Shown here: piece by piece, positions 9,025 through 17,910 of the stretch
Position numbering within the stretch: the stretch's first letter is position 1
How the letters are laid out: each line of letters begins with the position of its first letter
Assembly (NCBI RefSeq): GCF_030419005.1
Contig: NZ_CP106951.1
Coordinates: forward strand, 4,154,001 to 4,218,000
Source of the DNA: Eleftheria terrae
Lineage (GTDB): Bacteria > Pseudomonadota > Gammaproteobacteria > Burkholderiales > Burkholderiaceae_C
Length of the DNA stretch: 64,000 bases
Reading direction: 5' to 3'
Position numbers and translations under genes: made by a program
Notes under the pieces: generated by a model
The model's input: the letters and a program-made list of their open reading frames with translations, nothing else
Database searches by the model: none
Told to the model about the DNA's origin: nothing

Positions 9025-9477
9025 CACTTGTTCTCCTTGCAAAAACACCATGCAGAAGAGCCGATGCAGTGAGTGAGACCGGCACCGGCCCGGGCTGACT
9101 CAAGAGCGCCCGGCAGGGCTCGCAGACGCGCCGATGGCCCGGCGTGGAAAACAGGCCGCGGACCCGCTGCCAGCAAGCACGCTCTTGACTGCGCACCCGG
9201 CATGGCAGCCATGGCCGCCGGACCGGGCCGCTTCAGTGTTCGCGCATTCCCGGGGGTTTGCCTGACCCTTCTGTAACCTGCTGTGGCGCCCCGGCGAGCC
9301 ATCCGCCGCCGTGCCAGAAGCCGCTCATTCAAGGGGGGCGGCGGCCTCCGGCCCCCCCAAGTCTTGGGGAGGGGCAGCTCCGCCGGCTGCCGGCATACTC
9401 GCGGCCATTGCCGACCTCGGGCATGTCGTGTGCTCTACCGCGGCCCGCGGCAGCCACCCTTGTGAGAGGACCCCATC
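9025..9477. other. Intergenic region between divergent secreted-protein genes
   Basis: About 450 bp between two divergent genes. I find no convincing gene. Near 9350-9372 there is a GC-rich inverted repeat with CCCCAAG and CTTGGGG arms separated by one base, set in a longer run of G and C; it could be a regulatory structure or simple low-complexity DNA. Both flanking genes should have their promoters here, but no strong -35/-10 pair stands out. Confidence 0.4.
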
Positions 9478-9957
9478 TTGTTCCCCATCTCCAGTTCATC
9501 CGGCCTGCTGCGGCCAGCCCGTCGCGCTGGCGCGTCCCTGTCGCTGGCGGTGTTGTCGACCCTGTCGGGCGTCGGCCTGGCGGCCCATGCCGCCCCGGGC
9601 ACCGCATCCGCCAAGGCCGATGGCGCGGCGCCGGCCGCCTCCGCAGCTGCCGCACCAGCGGCCGCACTGCTCGGCAAGTGGGCGCGCAGCCCCGAGGACT
9701 GCAAGCGTCCCGAGCTGAACTTCAAGGACAAGTCGGTGGAGATCCTGATCGATGCCGATGGCAGGGCCGTCGGCGAGCGCTATCCGAAGGTCGCGTATGC
9801 GGTCGCCGGCAACATCGTGACCGTCGCCTTGCACAAGCCGCACCCCTATGCACAGACGCGCAAGAAGGACGAACTGGACTTCATGCTGATGCCCGACGGC
9901 ACGGTGCAGATGCAGGTCACCAAGTTCGAGCCAACGGCCTTTGTCCGCTGCCGCTGA
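9478..9957 (+). CDS. Secreted hypothetical protein with small beta domain
   Basis: A 159-residue protein starting at TTG 9478; GAGAGGA lies nine bases upstream and no ATG fits better. Residues 1-38 form a signal peptide (hydrophobic SLAVLSTLSGVGLAAHAA), followed by an Ala-rich linker to about 62. The C-terminal ~95 residues begin with LLGKWARSPEDCKRPELNF and look like a small lipocalin- or META-like beta fold with one pair of cysteines (C79 and the penultimate C158). Similar secreted proteins beginning with a G-K-W-A-x-x-x-x-x-C motif occur in betaproteobacteria without known role. The protein is probably periplasmic. Confidence 0.7.
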   Translation: MFPISSSSGLLRPARRAGASLSLAVLSTLSGVGLAAHAAPGTASAKADGAAPAASAAAAPAAALLGKWARSPEDCKRPELNFKDKSVEILIDADGRAVGERYPKVAYAVAGNIVTVALHKPHPYAQTRKKDELDFMLMPDGTVQMQVTKFEPTAFVRCR

Positions 9958-9993
9958 TCACCAAAAAAATGAGAAATTGAGGGAGAAACACCA

Positions 9994-10461
9994 ATGAACG
10001 ACAAGACCACCCGGCTGAGCAAGCACTTCACGCTCGGCGAGATGACGACCACGTCCCAGAAGATCGCCAACCTGCCCAGCTCGCCCATCGTCCTGGACAA
10101 CCTGCGGCAGGTCTGCGAGAAGGTGCTGGAGCAGGTGCGCGAGCATTTCGGCAAGGCCGTCATCATCCACAGCGGCTACCGCGGCCCCGCGGTGAACGCA
10201 GCCATCGGCGGCAGCAAGACCTCGCAGCACATGAGTGGCGAAGCGGCCGATTTCCATGTGGCGGGCTTCACCGTCTATGAGGTGGCGGACTGGATCGCCA
10301 ACAACCTGATGTTCGATCAGCTGATCCTGGAGAACTTCGTTCCCGGCATCAAGACCTCGGGCTGGGTGCACTGCTCCTACGCCAAGAAGAACCGTCGCCA
10401 GGTGCTGACCAAGTTCAAGGGCTCGAAGAAGTACTACCCGGGCCTGTTGCTCAAGCCCTGA
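9994..10461 (+). CDS. Peptidase M15A-type DD-carboxypeptidase/endolysin-like protein
   Basis: A 155-residue protein from ATG 9994, with GAGGGAG upstream. The zinc-binding set of M15A is present: H79 in SQHMSGEAADFH, D86 in the same segment and H126 in SGWVHCSY. The active-site Gly-Tyr-Arg motif (HSGYRGPAVNAA) precedes them. Enzymes of this group cut D-Ala-D-Ala or peptide cross-links in peptidoglycan, and many are encoded by phages. No signal peptide is present, so export would need a holin, lysis or another route. It follows the secreted hypothetical gene by 36 bp and may share its transcript. No other phage gene lies nearby. Confidence 0.88.
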   Translation: MNDKTTRLSKHFTLGEMTTTSQKIANLPSSPIVLDNLRQVCEKVLEQVREHFGKAVIIHSGYRGPAVNAAIGGSKTSQHMSGEAADFHVAGFTVYEVADWIANNLMFDQLILENFVPGIKTSGWVHCSYAKKNRRQVLTKFKGSKKYYPGLLLKP

Positions 10462-11091
10462 GGGGCGGGGCCTCGGGCCCCACCTCGCAAGGCCACGCAG
10501 CGCCTTGCTCCCAGGCAGCGCCACCGCCCCTCCAACCTCGGCCGGGCGGCCCTCAGCTCGATGGGCCCGTGGTGGCCGCCTTGGTCACGTCACACAGGGG
10601 CCAGCCGCTGCGCCAAGCGTGGCGGCGGGCGGCTGCATGCTCCGCCCTTGCTCCACTCCTGCACCGCTTCGTTCACACCAGCAGCATCGGCCATCGCCTC
10701 GTGATGGCAATGGCGCGTGCCGGCCGAGCGGCGTTGAACTTGCGCATCGGCTGCACTATCTTGGATTGCTCTTGATGCCTTGAACATGAACGAAGGCCGG
10801 GGCGGTGGGTGCCTTTCTTCCCGCTGTCCCCCTGGATGAAGGAGACAGCCCAGGCGGTCTGGCCTGAGGTATGTGGCACATCGGCTACCCCGTGTGTGCC
10901 GGGTGTCTCCTGCACGGCCGCCGGCTGGCCCGGTGGGGCCGGGGCCCGAGCTTCAAGGCAGGGCTGCTCGACAGCACTTCACCCGAGAACAACAGGACGC
11001 TGCGGTCGTCACCGCGGCGGATCCGACGCTGCCTGCCGACGGAGGGCACCGCGGCGCCCATCGTCTACCAAGCAAGCAACAGGAGATGAAC
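10462..11091. other. Intergenic region without recognisable gene
   Basis: About 630 bp between the M15 gene and a PEP-CTERM gene. Several short open frames exist on both strands (for example 10569-10775 and 10871-11089 plus, 10673-10915 minus), but none has a family resemblance, a good ribosome-binding site and normal codon bias together. The long leader ahead of the PEP-CTERM gene may hold its promoter; I could not identify one. Confidence 0.35.
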
Positions 11092-12009
11092 ATGACAGAG
11101 AACCACGGTTCACGTTCTCCAGGCCGGGCAACGGCCGCCTGGCTCGCCAAGGGTGTGTCGGTGCTGGCACTGGCTGCCGGGCAGGCATTCGCGGTGCCGC
11201 CCGCCAAGACGGCTGGCGTGGCGCTCATCAGCGTCGGTGCCACCGCGCTCACTGCCGGCGCGGGCTCGCCACTGGTGGGCGCGTTCCAGATCGGCTGGGG
11301 CATTGGCTGCGTGCTGTTCGATCCGCCCGACCTGATTCATGCGGGAGACCCGGTCGACCTCTCGGCCTACAGCATCTACAAGCTGCCCGATGTCCGCACC
11401 TTGTACCCCGACACGCCCACCGGGCTTGCGGTGGCGCTCAACAGCTACTCGACGCTGATGGACGGCTACCTCGCGAACGTGCGGGCGCAGACCGCTGCCA
11501 TGGACCGACGCGCCGGCGCGCTGGAGCTGGGGCGCGAAGACTGGGCCGCCGAGCGGTGGGAGGAGGCGGTGCGCTTCAACAAGGACGCGATGGCGATCGC
11601 CGATGTGGCGGCCGCTGCCTTCCCCTCGCTGCTGTCGGCGATCGACTACTACGATCCCGGCGCGCTCGACCGGCCGATCACGCTCGAGCAGACGCTGGCG
11701 ATGCGCGACTTGTTGAAGGCGGGTGAGTTTCCGGCCTTCGAGCAATTCGCGCTCGATGCCTGGCAGCTGACCGATTTCGAGAAGGCGGCGTTTGCGCAGC
11801 GGATGGGCGCCGTGAGCGATGCCGACATTGCGGCCTTCTTCGATGAGCGCGGCCGGCTCGCCGCCGGCACGATGACGGCCGGCGATGCCATGGCAGCAGG
11901 CACCAGTGCCTGCTCGGACTGCCTGCCGCCGGTGCCCGAGCCCTCCACCGTGTTGCTGTTGTCGATCGGCTTGATCGGCCTGATGCGCTTGTCACGGCGC
12001 AACCGTTGA
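11092..12009 (+). CDS. PEP-CTERM sorting-domain protein
   Basis: A 305-residue exported protein. ATG 11092 is preferred to ATG 11086 because AGGAG sits seven bases before it and overlaps the earlier ATG. Residues ~15-40 form a signal peptide (VSVLALAAGQAFAVPP). The C-terminus has the full PEP-CTERM signature: VPEPSTV, a hydrophobic segment (LLLSIGLIGLM) and a basic tail (RLSRRNR). Such proteins are cut and anchored by an exosortase, usually in exopolysaccharide-producing bacteria. The central part (residues ~60-270) is helical, with FEQFALDAWQLTDFEKAAF-like stretches, and is not recognised. No exosortase gene is in the window, so the processing enzyme must lie elsewhere. Confidence 0.85.
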   Translation: MTENHGSRSPGRATAAWLAKGVSVLALAAGQAFAVPPAKTAGVALISVGATALTAGAGSPLVGAFQIGWGIGCVLFDPPDLIHAGDPVDLSAYSIYKLPDVRTLYPDTPTGLAVALNSYSTLMDGYLANVRAQTAAMDRRAGALELGREDWAAERWEEAVRFNKDAMAIADVAAAAFPSLLSAIDYYDPGALDRPITLEQTLAMRDLLKAGEFPAFEQFALDAWQLTDFEKAAFAQRMGAVSDADIAAFFDERGRLAAGTMTAGDAMAAGTSACSDCLPPVPEPSTVLLLSIGLIGLMRLSRRNR

Positions 12010-12132
12010 ACGCCGGGGGCGGCTCGCACCGCCGCCCCGTGCTTGAGGGGGGCAGGCACGCCAGCGCAGTGATAAATCATCACGCACAGCGGCAGAGCGT
12101 CATCTGTCGCTGCGAGCCGGGAGGTGCCTGCC

Positions 12133-13398
12133 ATGAAGACGACCCTGCTTCTGCGCACCGGGGCAGCCTTGCTGTCGTGCGCCACCTGGCTGGCACCGGC
12201 CGTTTCGGAGCCGCTGCTCTACCAGGCGTGGCAACTGCCGTATCCGTCATCCTGGAGCAGCGTGCTGGGCGAGGCCGGCGAGTTGGCCGTGTCAGGGATC
12301 GAATCGCCGAATGCCTATGTGCTCTTGCCGGGTGGCGGGGTGCGGGCCCTGCCATCGCTGGGGCTCAGCCCCCGGGGGTATGGCGAAAGCACGGTCAAGG
12401 CGCTGCAGCCGAATGGCGATGCGGTGGGTGCCTCCACCTACTTCGAGCGCGGCATCTATCGCGGGCACCGGGCCACGCTCTGGCGGCAGGGCCAGCCGGT
12501 GCACCTCGGCAGCCTGGGGACGGATGCAAAGGGCAATGGCCGGAGCTCCGCCGAGCTGCTGAACGCGGCCGGCATGGTGGCCGGCAACTCGCTGCCCTTT
12601 GACGCCACCGGCACCCGGGTGGCGTACTCCGGTTCCTTCCTGTGGCATCAAGGCCGCATGGTGCAGCTGGCGCCGCTGGCAACCGGCCTGCCGTACCGCC
12701 TGGACACCACCGTCCATGCGCTCAACGCGCACGGCTGGACGGCCGGCACCGCCGGTTGGCACGACGGGCAGCGCCACACGTCGCGGGCCGTGATGTGAAG
12801 CCCCGACGGTGAGGCCCACAACCTCGGTTCGCTGGGTGGCGAGAGCGGTGCGGTGTCGATCAACGACAGCGGCCAGGTGGTGGGCTACTCCTATCCCAAT
12901 GGTTCGTCGCGCGCCACCCTGTGGCAGCAAGGCCAGGTGATCGATCTGGGGCACCTGGGCGGCACGGCGACCGGCTACACCGACAGCGAAGCCATCGAAA
13001 TCAACAACCGTGGCCAGGTGCTGGTGCAGTCAGTGAGGGTCGTCAACGGCGTGGTCTTGGGGCGGCGTACCGCTGTCTGGGAGCAGGGGGGCCTGCGCCA
13101 CATCAAGCCGCCGTGGCCGGACACGGGCTTCTCGCCGGTCCTGCCGGTCGACATGAACGAGTCGGGCCAGGTGGTCGCCACCGGTGGCTTGTCGGGCGAG
13201 TGGCCGAAGGCGCTCGTCTCGCTGGATGGACGATCGTTCATCGACCTGAACACGGTGGTCGCGGCCTCCAACCTGAAGGGCTGGCAACTGTTTGAGGCCC
13301 TGAAGATCAACAACGCCGGACAGATCCTGGCGTTGGCTCGCTGGGCGCCGACCAACGAACGCGCCACCTTCTTGCTGACCCCTTTGCCCAAGCGCTAG
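12133..13398 (+). pseudogene. HAF-repeat extracellular protein interrupted by in-frame TGA
   Basis: One reading frame runs from ATG 12133 (GGGAGG eight bases before it) to the stop at 13396-13398, but codon 222 is TGA at 12796-12798. The two halves clearly belong together. Each carries HAF-family repeats of the form A-x-L-W-x-Q-G-x-x-x-D-L-G-x-L-G-G and I-N-x-x-G-Q-V-V-G-Y-S, and the stop falls exactly where the repeat demands tryptophan (TGG to TGA, one base). Residues 1-26 form a signal peptide. The upstream part alone would be a 221-residue secreted fragment. The mutation looks recent, as the downstream frame is otherwise clean. Readthrough or a sequencing error are the alternatives. Confidence 0.85.
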
Positions 13399-13447
13399 CC
13401 GCACCCGCTGCCCGGTATGGGCCGGTGCGTTTTCCACTGGAGCTGCC

Positions 13448-14182
13448 ATGTTCGCAAGACCCCTGACCTGCCTGATGCTTGCCACGATCCCGCTGCTGCC
13501 CGGACTGGCCGTGGCGGTGCCCGGCAACCTGCTGCTCAACGGTGAGTTCGAAGACCGGCACCTGCTGGATCCCGAGCACCACCACTTCAAGGTGCCCGAT
13601 GTGTGGGAGACCAGCGGCCTGACGATCGACTCACAGATTGCCGGGGGAGAGCTGTTCCAGAACGCGGTGCTGTGGGCCGACAAGGAGGAACCGACGCCGG
13701 CCGGCGCACCGGACCCGGCCGTGTGGATGTTCAACACCGGCAGCTTGTGGCAGAGCTTCGAGGTGAGCCTGGCCGGGCAGTACCGCCTTCGCTGGACCGA
13801 TGCCGGCACCTTCCCGGTGACCTGGCCCTGGCACGAGAGCCTGCCGTTCTACGGTGACGCGCAACTGGGGCAGCGCTACGGCGTGCAACTCGATGAGCAG
13901 GCGCTGGGTGCCTACGAGGTCAGCGTGGAGCAGGGGGATCGCTGGCACGTGCTGACCCTCACGCTCGCGCCAGGCACCCACACCCTGAGCTTCGCCGGCC
14001 TGAACCCGGGCGAGATCGAACGCTTCGGCTCGGCCAACCAGTACGCGCGCCAGACGCTGGTGTACTTCGCGGTGCTCGACAACATGTCGATCACGCCGGT
14101 GCCCGAGCCGCAGGCGCTGGCCCTGACCGGCCTCGGGCTGGTCGCCTTGTTGCTGGCCCGCCGGCGGCGCGACGCCCCTTGA
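13448..14182 (+). CDS. PEP-CTERM protein with beta-sandwich (CBM-like) domain
   Basis: A 244-residue exported protein. Residues 1-23 are a signal peptide (LMLATIPLLPGLAVA). The mature protein starts with NLLLNGEFED, the usual opening of DUF642/CBM-like jelly-roll domains in PEP-CTERM proteins, and has further strands around SLWQSFEVSLAGQYRLRW and LTLTLAPGTHTLSFAG. The C-terminus is a complete sorting signal: PVPEPQALAL, a hydrophobic segment and RRRRDAP. It is probably a cell-surface carbohydrate- or matrix-binding protein. It follows the HAF-repeat pseudogene by 49 bp in the same orientation and may have shared its transcript. Confidence 0.87.
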   Translation: MFARPLTCLMLATIPLLPGLAVAVPGNLLLNGEFEDRHLLDPEHHHFKVPDVWETSGLTIDSQIAGGELFQNAVLWADKEEPTPAGAPDPAVWMFNTGSLWQSFEVSLAGQYRLRWTDAGTFPVTWPWHESLPFYGDAQLGQRYGVQLDEQALGAYEVSVEQGDRWHVLTLTLAPGTHTLSFAGLNPGEIERFGSANQYARQTLVYFAVLDNMSITPVPEPQALALTGLGLVALLLARRRRDAP

Positions 14183-14414
14183 GTCGCGGCCGGGCCTCGA
14201 GCGGCGGTGGGTGCGACCGGCGTCGAAGGTGCGACGCCGGGGCGCGGCCGCGCACTGCCCTGGGCCACCAGGTTGGCGACACCGGTTCTCGCGCGAAGGG
14301 CCGGGGGTGTCGCAGCCGAAGCCGGCCTTGCTGACGTGAGCTGCCAGGATGCGGCCGCTCAAGGCTGCCGTTCAGCGGTGGGCCGCACCGCGGACCGTCC
14401 GCTGCCACCGGCTG

Positions 14415-14975
14415 TCAGCCGCGTGCGCGCCGGTAGTGCACGGCGACCGCGCCGCTGCGCAGCGGCGTGGCCGAAACAAGTTCGAGCCGTCGCGTGCCGG
14501 GCAGCCCGCTCTGGTACAGCGTCGGGCCGTGGCCGGCGATCCTGGGGTGGACGAGGAACCGGTACTCGTCGATCAGGTCCAGCCGGTCCAGCTCGGTCGC
14601 CAGCTTGCCGCTACCGAGGAGCACGCCGGCCGGGGTGGCGTCCTTCAGCTTCTGCACGCCGGTGCGCAGGTCGCCGGCGATGTGGTGGCTGTTGTTCCAC
14701 GGGAAGTTCTTTCGCGTCGACGACACCACGTATTTCGGCTTTGCCTGCAGCTTGACCGCCCACTCGCGCACCGCTGGCGGCGCCTGTTCGCTGCCGCGGG
14801 CCACCGCCGGCCAGTAGCTCTCCATCATCTCGTAGATGACGCGGCCCCACAGCATCGCCCCGCCCTCGTCCATGAGGCGGGTGAAGAAGGCGTGGGTCTC
14901 GTCGTCGGCGATCCCCTCCCGGTGGTCGACGCAACCGTCGAGGGTGAGGTTGATGCTGAAAGTCAAAATACCCAT
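14415..14975 (-). CDS. RibD C-terminal/dihydrofolate-reductase-like protein
   Basis: A 186-residue protein from ATG 14975 (MGILTFSINLTLDG); the frame continues to 15020, but the extra residues are basic and unlike the family. It is a single RibD_C domain: strand-rich N-terminus with S-I-N-L-T-L-D-G, the FTRLMDEGGAMLWGRVIYEMM segment, and the conserved nucleotide-binding GSGKLATELDRLDLIDEY stretch. The fold is that of NADPH-dependent pyrimidine and dihydrofolate reductases, but stand-alone members such as YyaP/YwjB types have no proven substrate. A small OB-like gene lies 75 bp upstream on the same strand. Confidence 0.85.
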   Translation of the reverse strand: MGILTFSINLTLDGCVDHREGIADDETHAFFTRLMDEGGAMLWGRVIYEMMESYWPAVARGSEQAPPAVREWAVKLQAKPKYVVSSTRKNFPWNNSHHIAGDLRTGVQKLKDATPAGVLLGSGKLATELDRLDLIDEYRFLVHPRIAGHGPTLYQSGLPGTRRLELVSATPLRSGAVAVHYRRARG

Positions 14976-15050
14976 GGTGGCGCGTCTACTCCGAATCGAG
15001 GGGAATCGATGGACTGTCACTTGTCGGCGACTCCTTCGCAGCGACCTGCT

Positions 15051-15383
15051 TCAGGCGCGGCGAAGGTCTCTGGCCAGCAGCTTCGCAGGCCACATTCCCA
15101 TATGACCACAGCCCATGGTCGCACTGGCTGCGGAGAGGGTGCCTTCCACGACCACCCGCTTCCCATGAAGACGACGGCAGATGTCTTGGTCGAAGCCCAT
15201 CGCACCGTTGCCCACCTCGAGCCAGATGGATGACCGATCACCCTCGCCCCGCTCCCGTGTCGGGAAGTGGCTGATGCAGACGTCCTCGAAGTCGAAACTG
15301 AGAACTCCTTCGACACAGACGTCCTTGCCGTTCAACGTCTCCAAACGCGCGAGGGCTTGATTGACAGAGAGGGGAAGCGCCAT
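15051..15383 (-). CDS. Small hypothetical protein, OB-fold-like
   Basis: A 110-residue soluble protein; ATG 15383 (MALPLSVNQALARL) is preferred over the upstream in-frame ATG 15407. It has a repeated layout of strands with two V-x-V-E-G-x-L motifs (VCVEGVLSFDFED and VVVEGTLSA), as in nucleic-acid-binding or tRNA_anti-like OB folds that occur in small lipoprotein-like or stress proteins. The segment MGCGHMGMWPAKL near the end is His/Met-rich. No signal peptide. The fold suggestion is inference from strand pattern only. Confidence 0.6.
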   Translation of the reverse strand: MALPLSVNQALARLETLNGKDVCVEGVLSFDFEDVCISHFPTRERGEGDRSSIWLEVGNGAMGFDQDICRRLHGKRVVVEGTLSAASATMGCGHMGMWPAKLLARDLRRA

Positions 15384-15662
15384 GAGGCCGGAGCGTATCT
15401 CATCCACGCCCGCTTCCGCAGCGGTGCGTCATCGCGGGCCGGGTCGCCGGCCCAGAGGCCTGAAGCGCCGAACGGCGACTCGCCGGGCTGGCTGTCGAAG
15501 GCGCGATTGCCGGTGGACACGCGCGTCATCTCCGGCGGCCGGATGCACTGTGGCGGCCGCTACCATCGGACCTGGGCGAGCGCCGCCCGGCCGGTCCGGG
15601 CGGCGACGGCGTGGTCACTGGTCTTGTACAGGCTGCCGCTGGCGGCCCGGAGGGAACTCATC

Positions 15663-16058
15663 ATGTTGAATGGCGCTTGCAGTTGCGGCGCGGTCCGCTT
15701 CGAGGCGGGGGGCGTGCCCTTCCATGCCACCTGTTGCCATTGCACGCAGTGCCGGGGCAGCACCGGCGCTCCGTTTGTCGCCTGGTTCAGCGTGAACCGC
15801 GCGGACTTCCGCTTCACCCATGGCAGCCCGACCCGCTTTCGCTCGTCCGCCAGGGGCACGCGCAGCTTCTGCCCGCAATGCGGCACCCAGCTGACCTTCG
15901 AGAGCGACGACTATCCCGACGAGGTCGACGTGACGACCAGCAGTCTGGACGATCCCGCCCAGGTGCCGCCACAGGATCACACCTATGTCGGCAGCCGCCT
16001 GCCCTGGGTGGTCCTGGCGGACGGGCTGCCGCAGTTCCTGCGGGCCCGCGAGCGATGA
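15663..16058 (+). CDS. GFA-family (Gfa-like CENP-V) zinc protein
   Basis: A 131-residue protein with GGAGGGA before ATG 15663. It has the GFA zinc-binding cysteine set: CSCGAVRF near the start, then CCHCTQCRGSTGAP at about residues 20-33, and CPQCGTQL near 69. Proteins of this family are annotated as glutathione-dependent formaldehyde-activating enzymes, but most members have no proven activity, so only the fold and zinc sites are secure. The window has two more GFA paralogues (27213 and 42505); this one is closest in layout to the small 'aldehyde-activating' type. Confidence 0.88.
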   Translation: MLNGACSCGAVRFEAGGVPFHATCCHCTQCRGSTGAPFVAWFSVNRADFRFTHGSPTRFRSSARGTRSFCPQCGTQLTFESDDYPDEVDVTTSSLDDPAQVPPQDHTYVGSRLPWVVLADGLPQFLRARER

Positions 16059-16380
16059 GGGCTGGACCGACCTGCGATGCGCTGCGGCGCCTCGCAATGT
16101 TGCACAAGAAAACCAACGGCCTGCCGGCTGCCCGGTAGGCTCGGGCCGTTCATCAGGGAGGGCACAACATGTTCATGCCGAAGCTCTTTGCCGCGCCGGC
16201 CGCCGGCACCATGGCTGCGCCTGGGCGGCGTGCCGTTCGCTCTGCCGGGCTGGCCACGGGCGCTGCGCCGAGGCCGGACGGGCTGGGCGCGGAGGCCGGC
16301 TTGTCGCACCCCCGCGGGCGTCACGCCGCGGCGGCCTGAGCGGCGCCCTCTTTCCCTCTTCAAGCCAGGAAGGGCAGGCC
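16059..16380. other. Intergenic region upstream of panE
   Basis: About 320 bp between the GFA gene and panE. It contains one small frame with a good ribosome-binding site (16169-16339, listed separately) and the GC-rich inverted stretch CCTGCCGGCTGCCCGGTAGG near 16120-16139. No clear terminator with a T-run or promoter was identified. Confidence 0.35.
16169..16339 (+). CDS. Possible small ORF of 56 residues
   Basis: ATG 16169 is preceded by CAGGGAGGGC at a good distance, and the frame encodes 56 residues rich in Ala, Gly, Pro and Arg (MFMPKLFAAPAAGTMAAPG at the start) before TGA 16337-16339. There is no signal peptide, hydrophobic segment or known motif. In DNA this rich in G and C, random frames of such length are common, so the ribosome-binding site is the only support. 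It could be a leader peptide or the remnant of a gene. Confidence 0.25.
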   Translation: MFMPKLFAAPAAGTMAAPGRRAVRSAGLATGAAPRPDGLGAEAGLSHPRGRHAAAA

Positions 16381-17289
16381 ATGAAGATCGCAGTGATGGG
16401 GGCTGGCGCCGTCGGGTGCTACTACGGCGGCATGCTCGCGCGTGCCGGCCATGCGGTCACCCTGATCGGTCGCCCCCGCCATGTGGAGGCGGTACGGCGC
16501 GACGGCCTGCTGCTCGACACCCAGGCGTTCCGGGCCCGCGTGCCGATGGCCGCCACCTCGGACGCCATGGGCGTGAGGGGCGCCGGCCTGGTGCTCTTCT
16601 GCGTGAAGTCGACCGACACCGAAGCCGCCGCGGCCGAGATGGCGCCTTACCTGTCGCCCGACACGCTGGTGCTCAGCCTGCAGAACGGCGTGGACAACTG
16701 CCAGCGGCTGCAGGCGGTGCTGTCGCAGCCGGTGGCGCCGACGGTGGTCTACGTGGCCTCAGAAATGGCGGGGCCGGGCCATGTCAAGCACCATGGGCGG
16801 GGCGAGCTGGTCATCGGGCCGGCCGCCGGCAGCGAGGCGGCGGCGGCCTTGTTCGCCGAAGCCGGCGTGCCGGTGCAGGTGTCTCCCCATGTGATGGGTG
16901 CGCTGTGGGCCAAGCTCATCCTCAATTGCGCCTACAACGCCCTGTCGGCCATTGCCCAACTGCCCTACGGCCGGCTGGTGGAGGGCGAGGGCGTCGACTC
17001 GGTGATGTGCGACGTGGTCAACGAGTGCCTGGCGGTGGCCCGCGCGGACGGCATCACCGTGCCGGGCAATGAGTGGGACGCGGTGCAGCGCATCGCCCGC
17101 ACGATGCCGACGCAGTTCTCCTCCACCGCCCAGGACCTCGCGCGTGGCAAGCGCAGCGAGATCGACCATCTCAACGGCTACGTGCTGCGGCGTGGGCAGG
17201 CGCTGGGGGTGCCGACGCCGGCCAACCGGGTGTTGCACACGCTGGTGAAGCTGGTGGAAATGGCGCGCATCCCACCGGGCGCTGGCTGA
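16381..17289 (+). CDS. panE: 2-dehydropantoate 2-reductase (ketopantoate reductase)
   Basis: A 302-residue NADPH-dependent enzyme that reduces 2-dehydropantoate to pantoate in pantothenate and coenzyme A synthesis. The Rossmann motif G-A-G-A-V-G is at residues 7-12, followed by CYYGGMLARAGH. The catalytic lysine lies in LWAKLILNCAYNALSA (K178), with N182 completing the conserved K-x3-N pair. The C-terminal ApbA_C domain includes the conserved SSTAQDLARGKRSEIDHLNG signature. A full-length family member; some paralogues act on other 2-oxoacids, so the physiological substrate is likely but not certain. Confidence 0.9.
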   Translation: MKIAVMGAGAVGCYYGGMLARAGHAVTLIGRPRHVEAVRRDGLLLDTQAFRARVPMAATSDAMGVRGAGLVLFCVKSTDTEAAAAEMAPYLSPDTLVLSLQNGVDNCQRLQAVLSQPVAPTVVYVASEMAGPGHVKHHGRGELVIGPAAGSEAAAALFAEAGVPVQVSPHVMGALWAKLILNCAYNALSAIAQLPYGRLVEGEGVDSVMCDVVNECLAVARADGITVPGNEWDAVQRIARTMPTQFSSTAQDLARGKRSEIDHLNGYVLRRGQALGVPTPANRVLHTLVKLVEMARIPPGAG

Positions 17290-17307
17290 GCCGGGCTGGC
17301 CGGCTTC

Positions 17308-17871
17308 TCATCCGGCCGGCGGCGTGTCCGGTGCGCTCCCGCGCTGGCCGCAGCACCGCCTGGCGGCCGCCAGGCCGGCCGCAAGCCCAAGCGCCGGCAG
17401 CCAGATCCACTGCAGCTCCGACAGCAGCACTTCCAGCCCGCGCGGGCCGAGCAGGCGCCGCAGGCCGATGGGCGACACCTCGATCACGCGCCACGGGGCG
17501 AACCAGCGCTGGTCCGACCAGGGCCACCACAGCGCCACGCCGAGGCCGCCGTCGGTCAGCATGTCGAGCAGGGCATGCGAGGCCGCCGCGGTGCCCACGA
17601 ACAGCGCGGCCACGCCGCGCCTGCTGCGCAGCCAGGGGGCTGCAATGGCGGCCAGCAGCGCCAGCAGCGCAGCGAAGGCGAGTGAGTGGCTGAAGCCGCG
17701 GTGCCCCAGCGCGTGCGAGTAGGCGATGCCGAGGCGAAAGGCCAGCACGTCCAGATCGGGCAGGACCGAGGCGAGCACGCCGGCCGCGAGCAGCCGGGGG
17801 CCGACGGCCTGCCGGCCCAGGCCAGCGGCGAGCGCCAGCGGGATGGCGGCGTGCGAAAAGACGGTGGGCAT
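17308..17871 (-). CDS. YdjM-like membrane-bound metal-dependent hydrolase (DUF457)
   Basis: A 187-residue inner-membrane protein with four to five hydrophobic segments. The family's conserved polar residues are present: MPTVFSHAA at the start, LPDLDVLAF (D-x-D), HRGFSHSLAF (H-R-G-x-S-H-S) and SHALLDMLTDGG. These His/Asp residues suggest a metal site facing the membrane, as in the phospholipase-C/YdjM group. In E. coli ydjM is SOS-inducible; no LexA box is seen here. A 156-bp hexamer tandem repeat begins only about 40 bp upstream of the start and may influence expression. Confidence 0.87.
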   Translation of the reverse strand: MPTVFSHAAIPLALAAGLGRQAVGPRLLAAGVLASVLPDLDVLAFRLGIAYSHALGHRGFSHSLAFAALLALLAAIAAPWLRSRRGVAALFVGTAAASHALLDMLTDGGLGVALWWPWSDQRWFAPWRVIEVSPIGLRRLLGPRGLEVLLSELQWIWLPALGLAAGLAAARRCCGQRGSAPDTPPAG

Positions 17872-17910
17872 CGTGAAACGGTGTCGTAGAAGCCGGGCCG
17901 GCCGCCAGTG

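Noticed and set aside
9994..10461. Prophage remnant around the M15 peptidase
   Set aside because: No integrase, terminase, tail, holin or att-like repeats were seen within 10 kb; a single endolysin-like gene is not enough.
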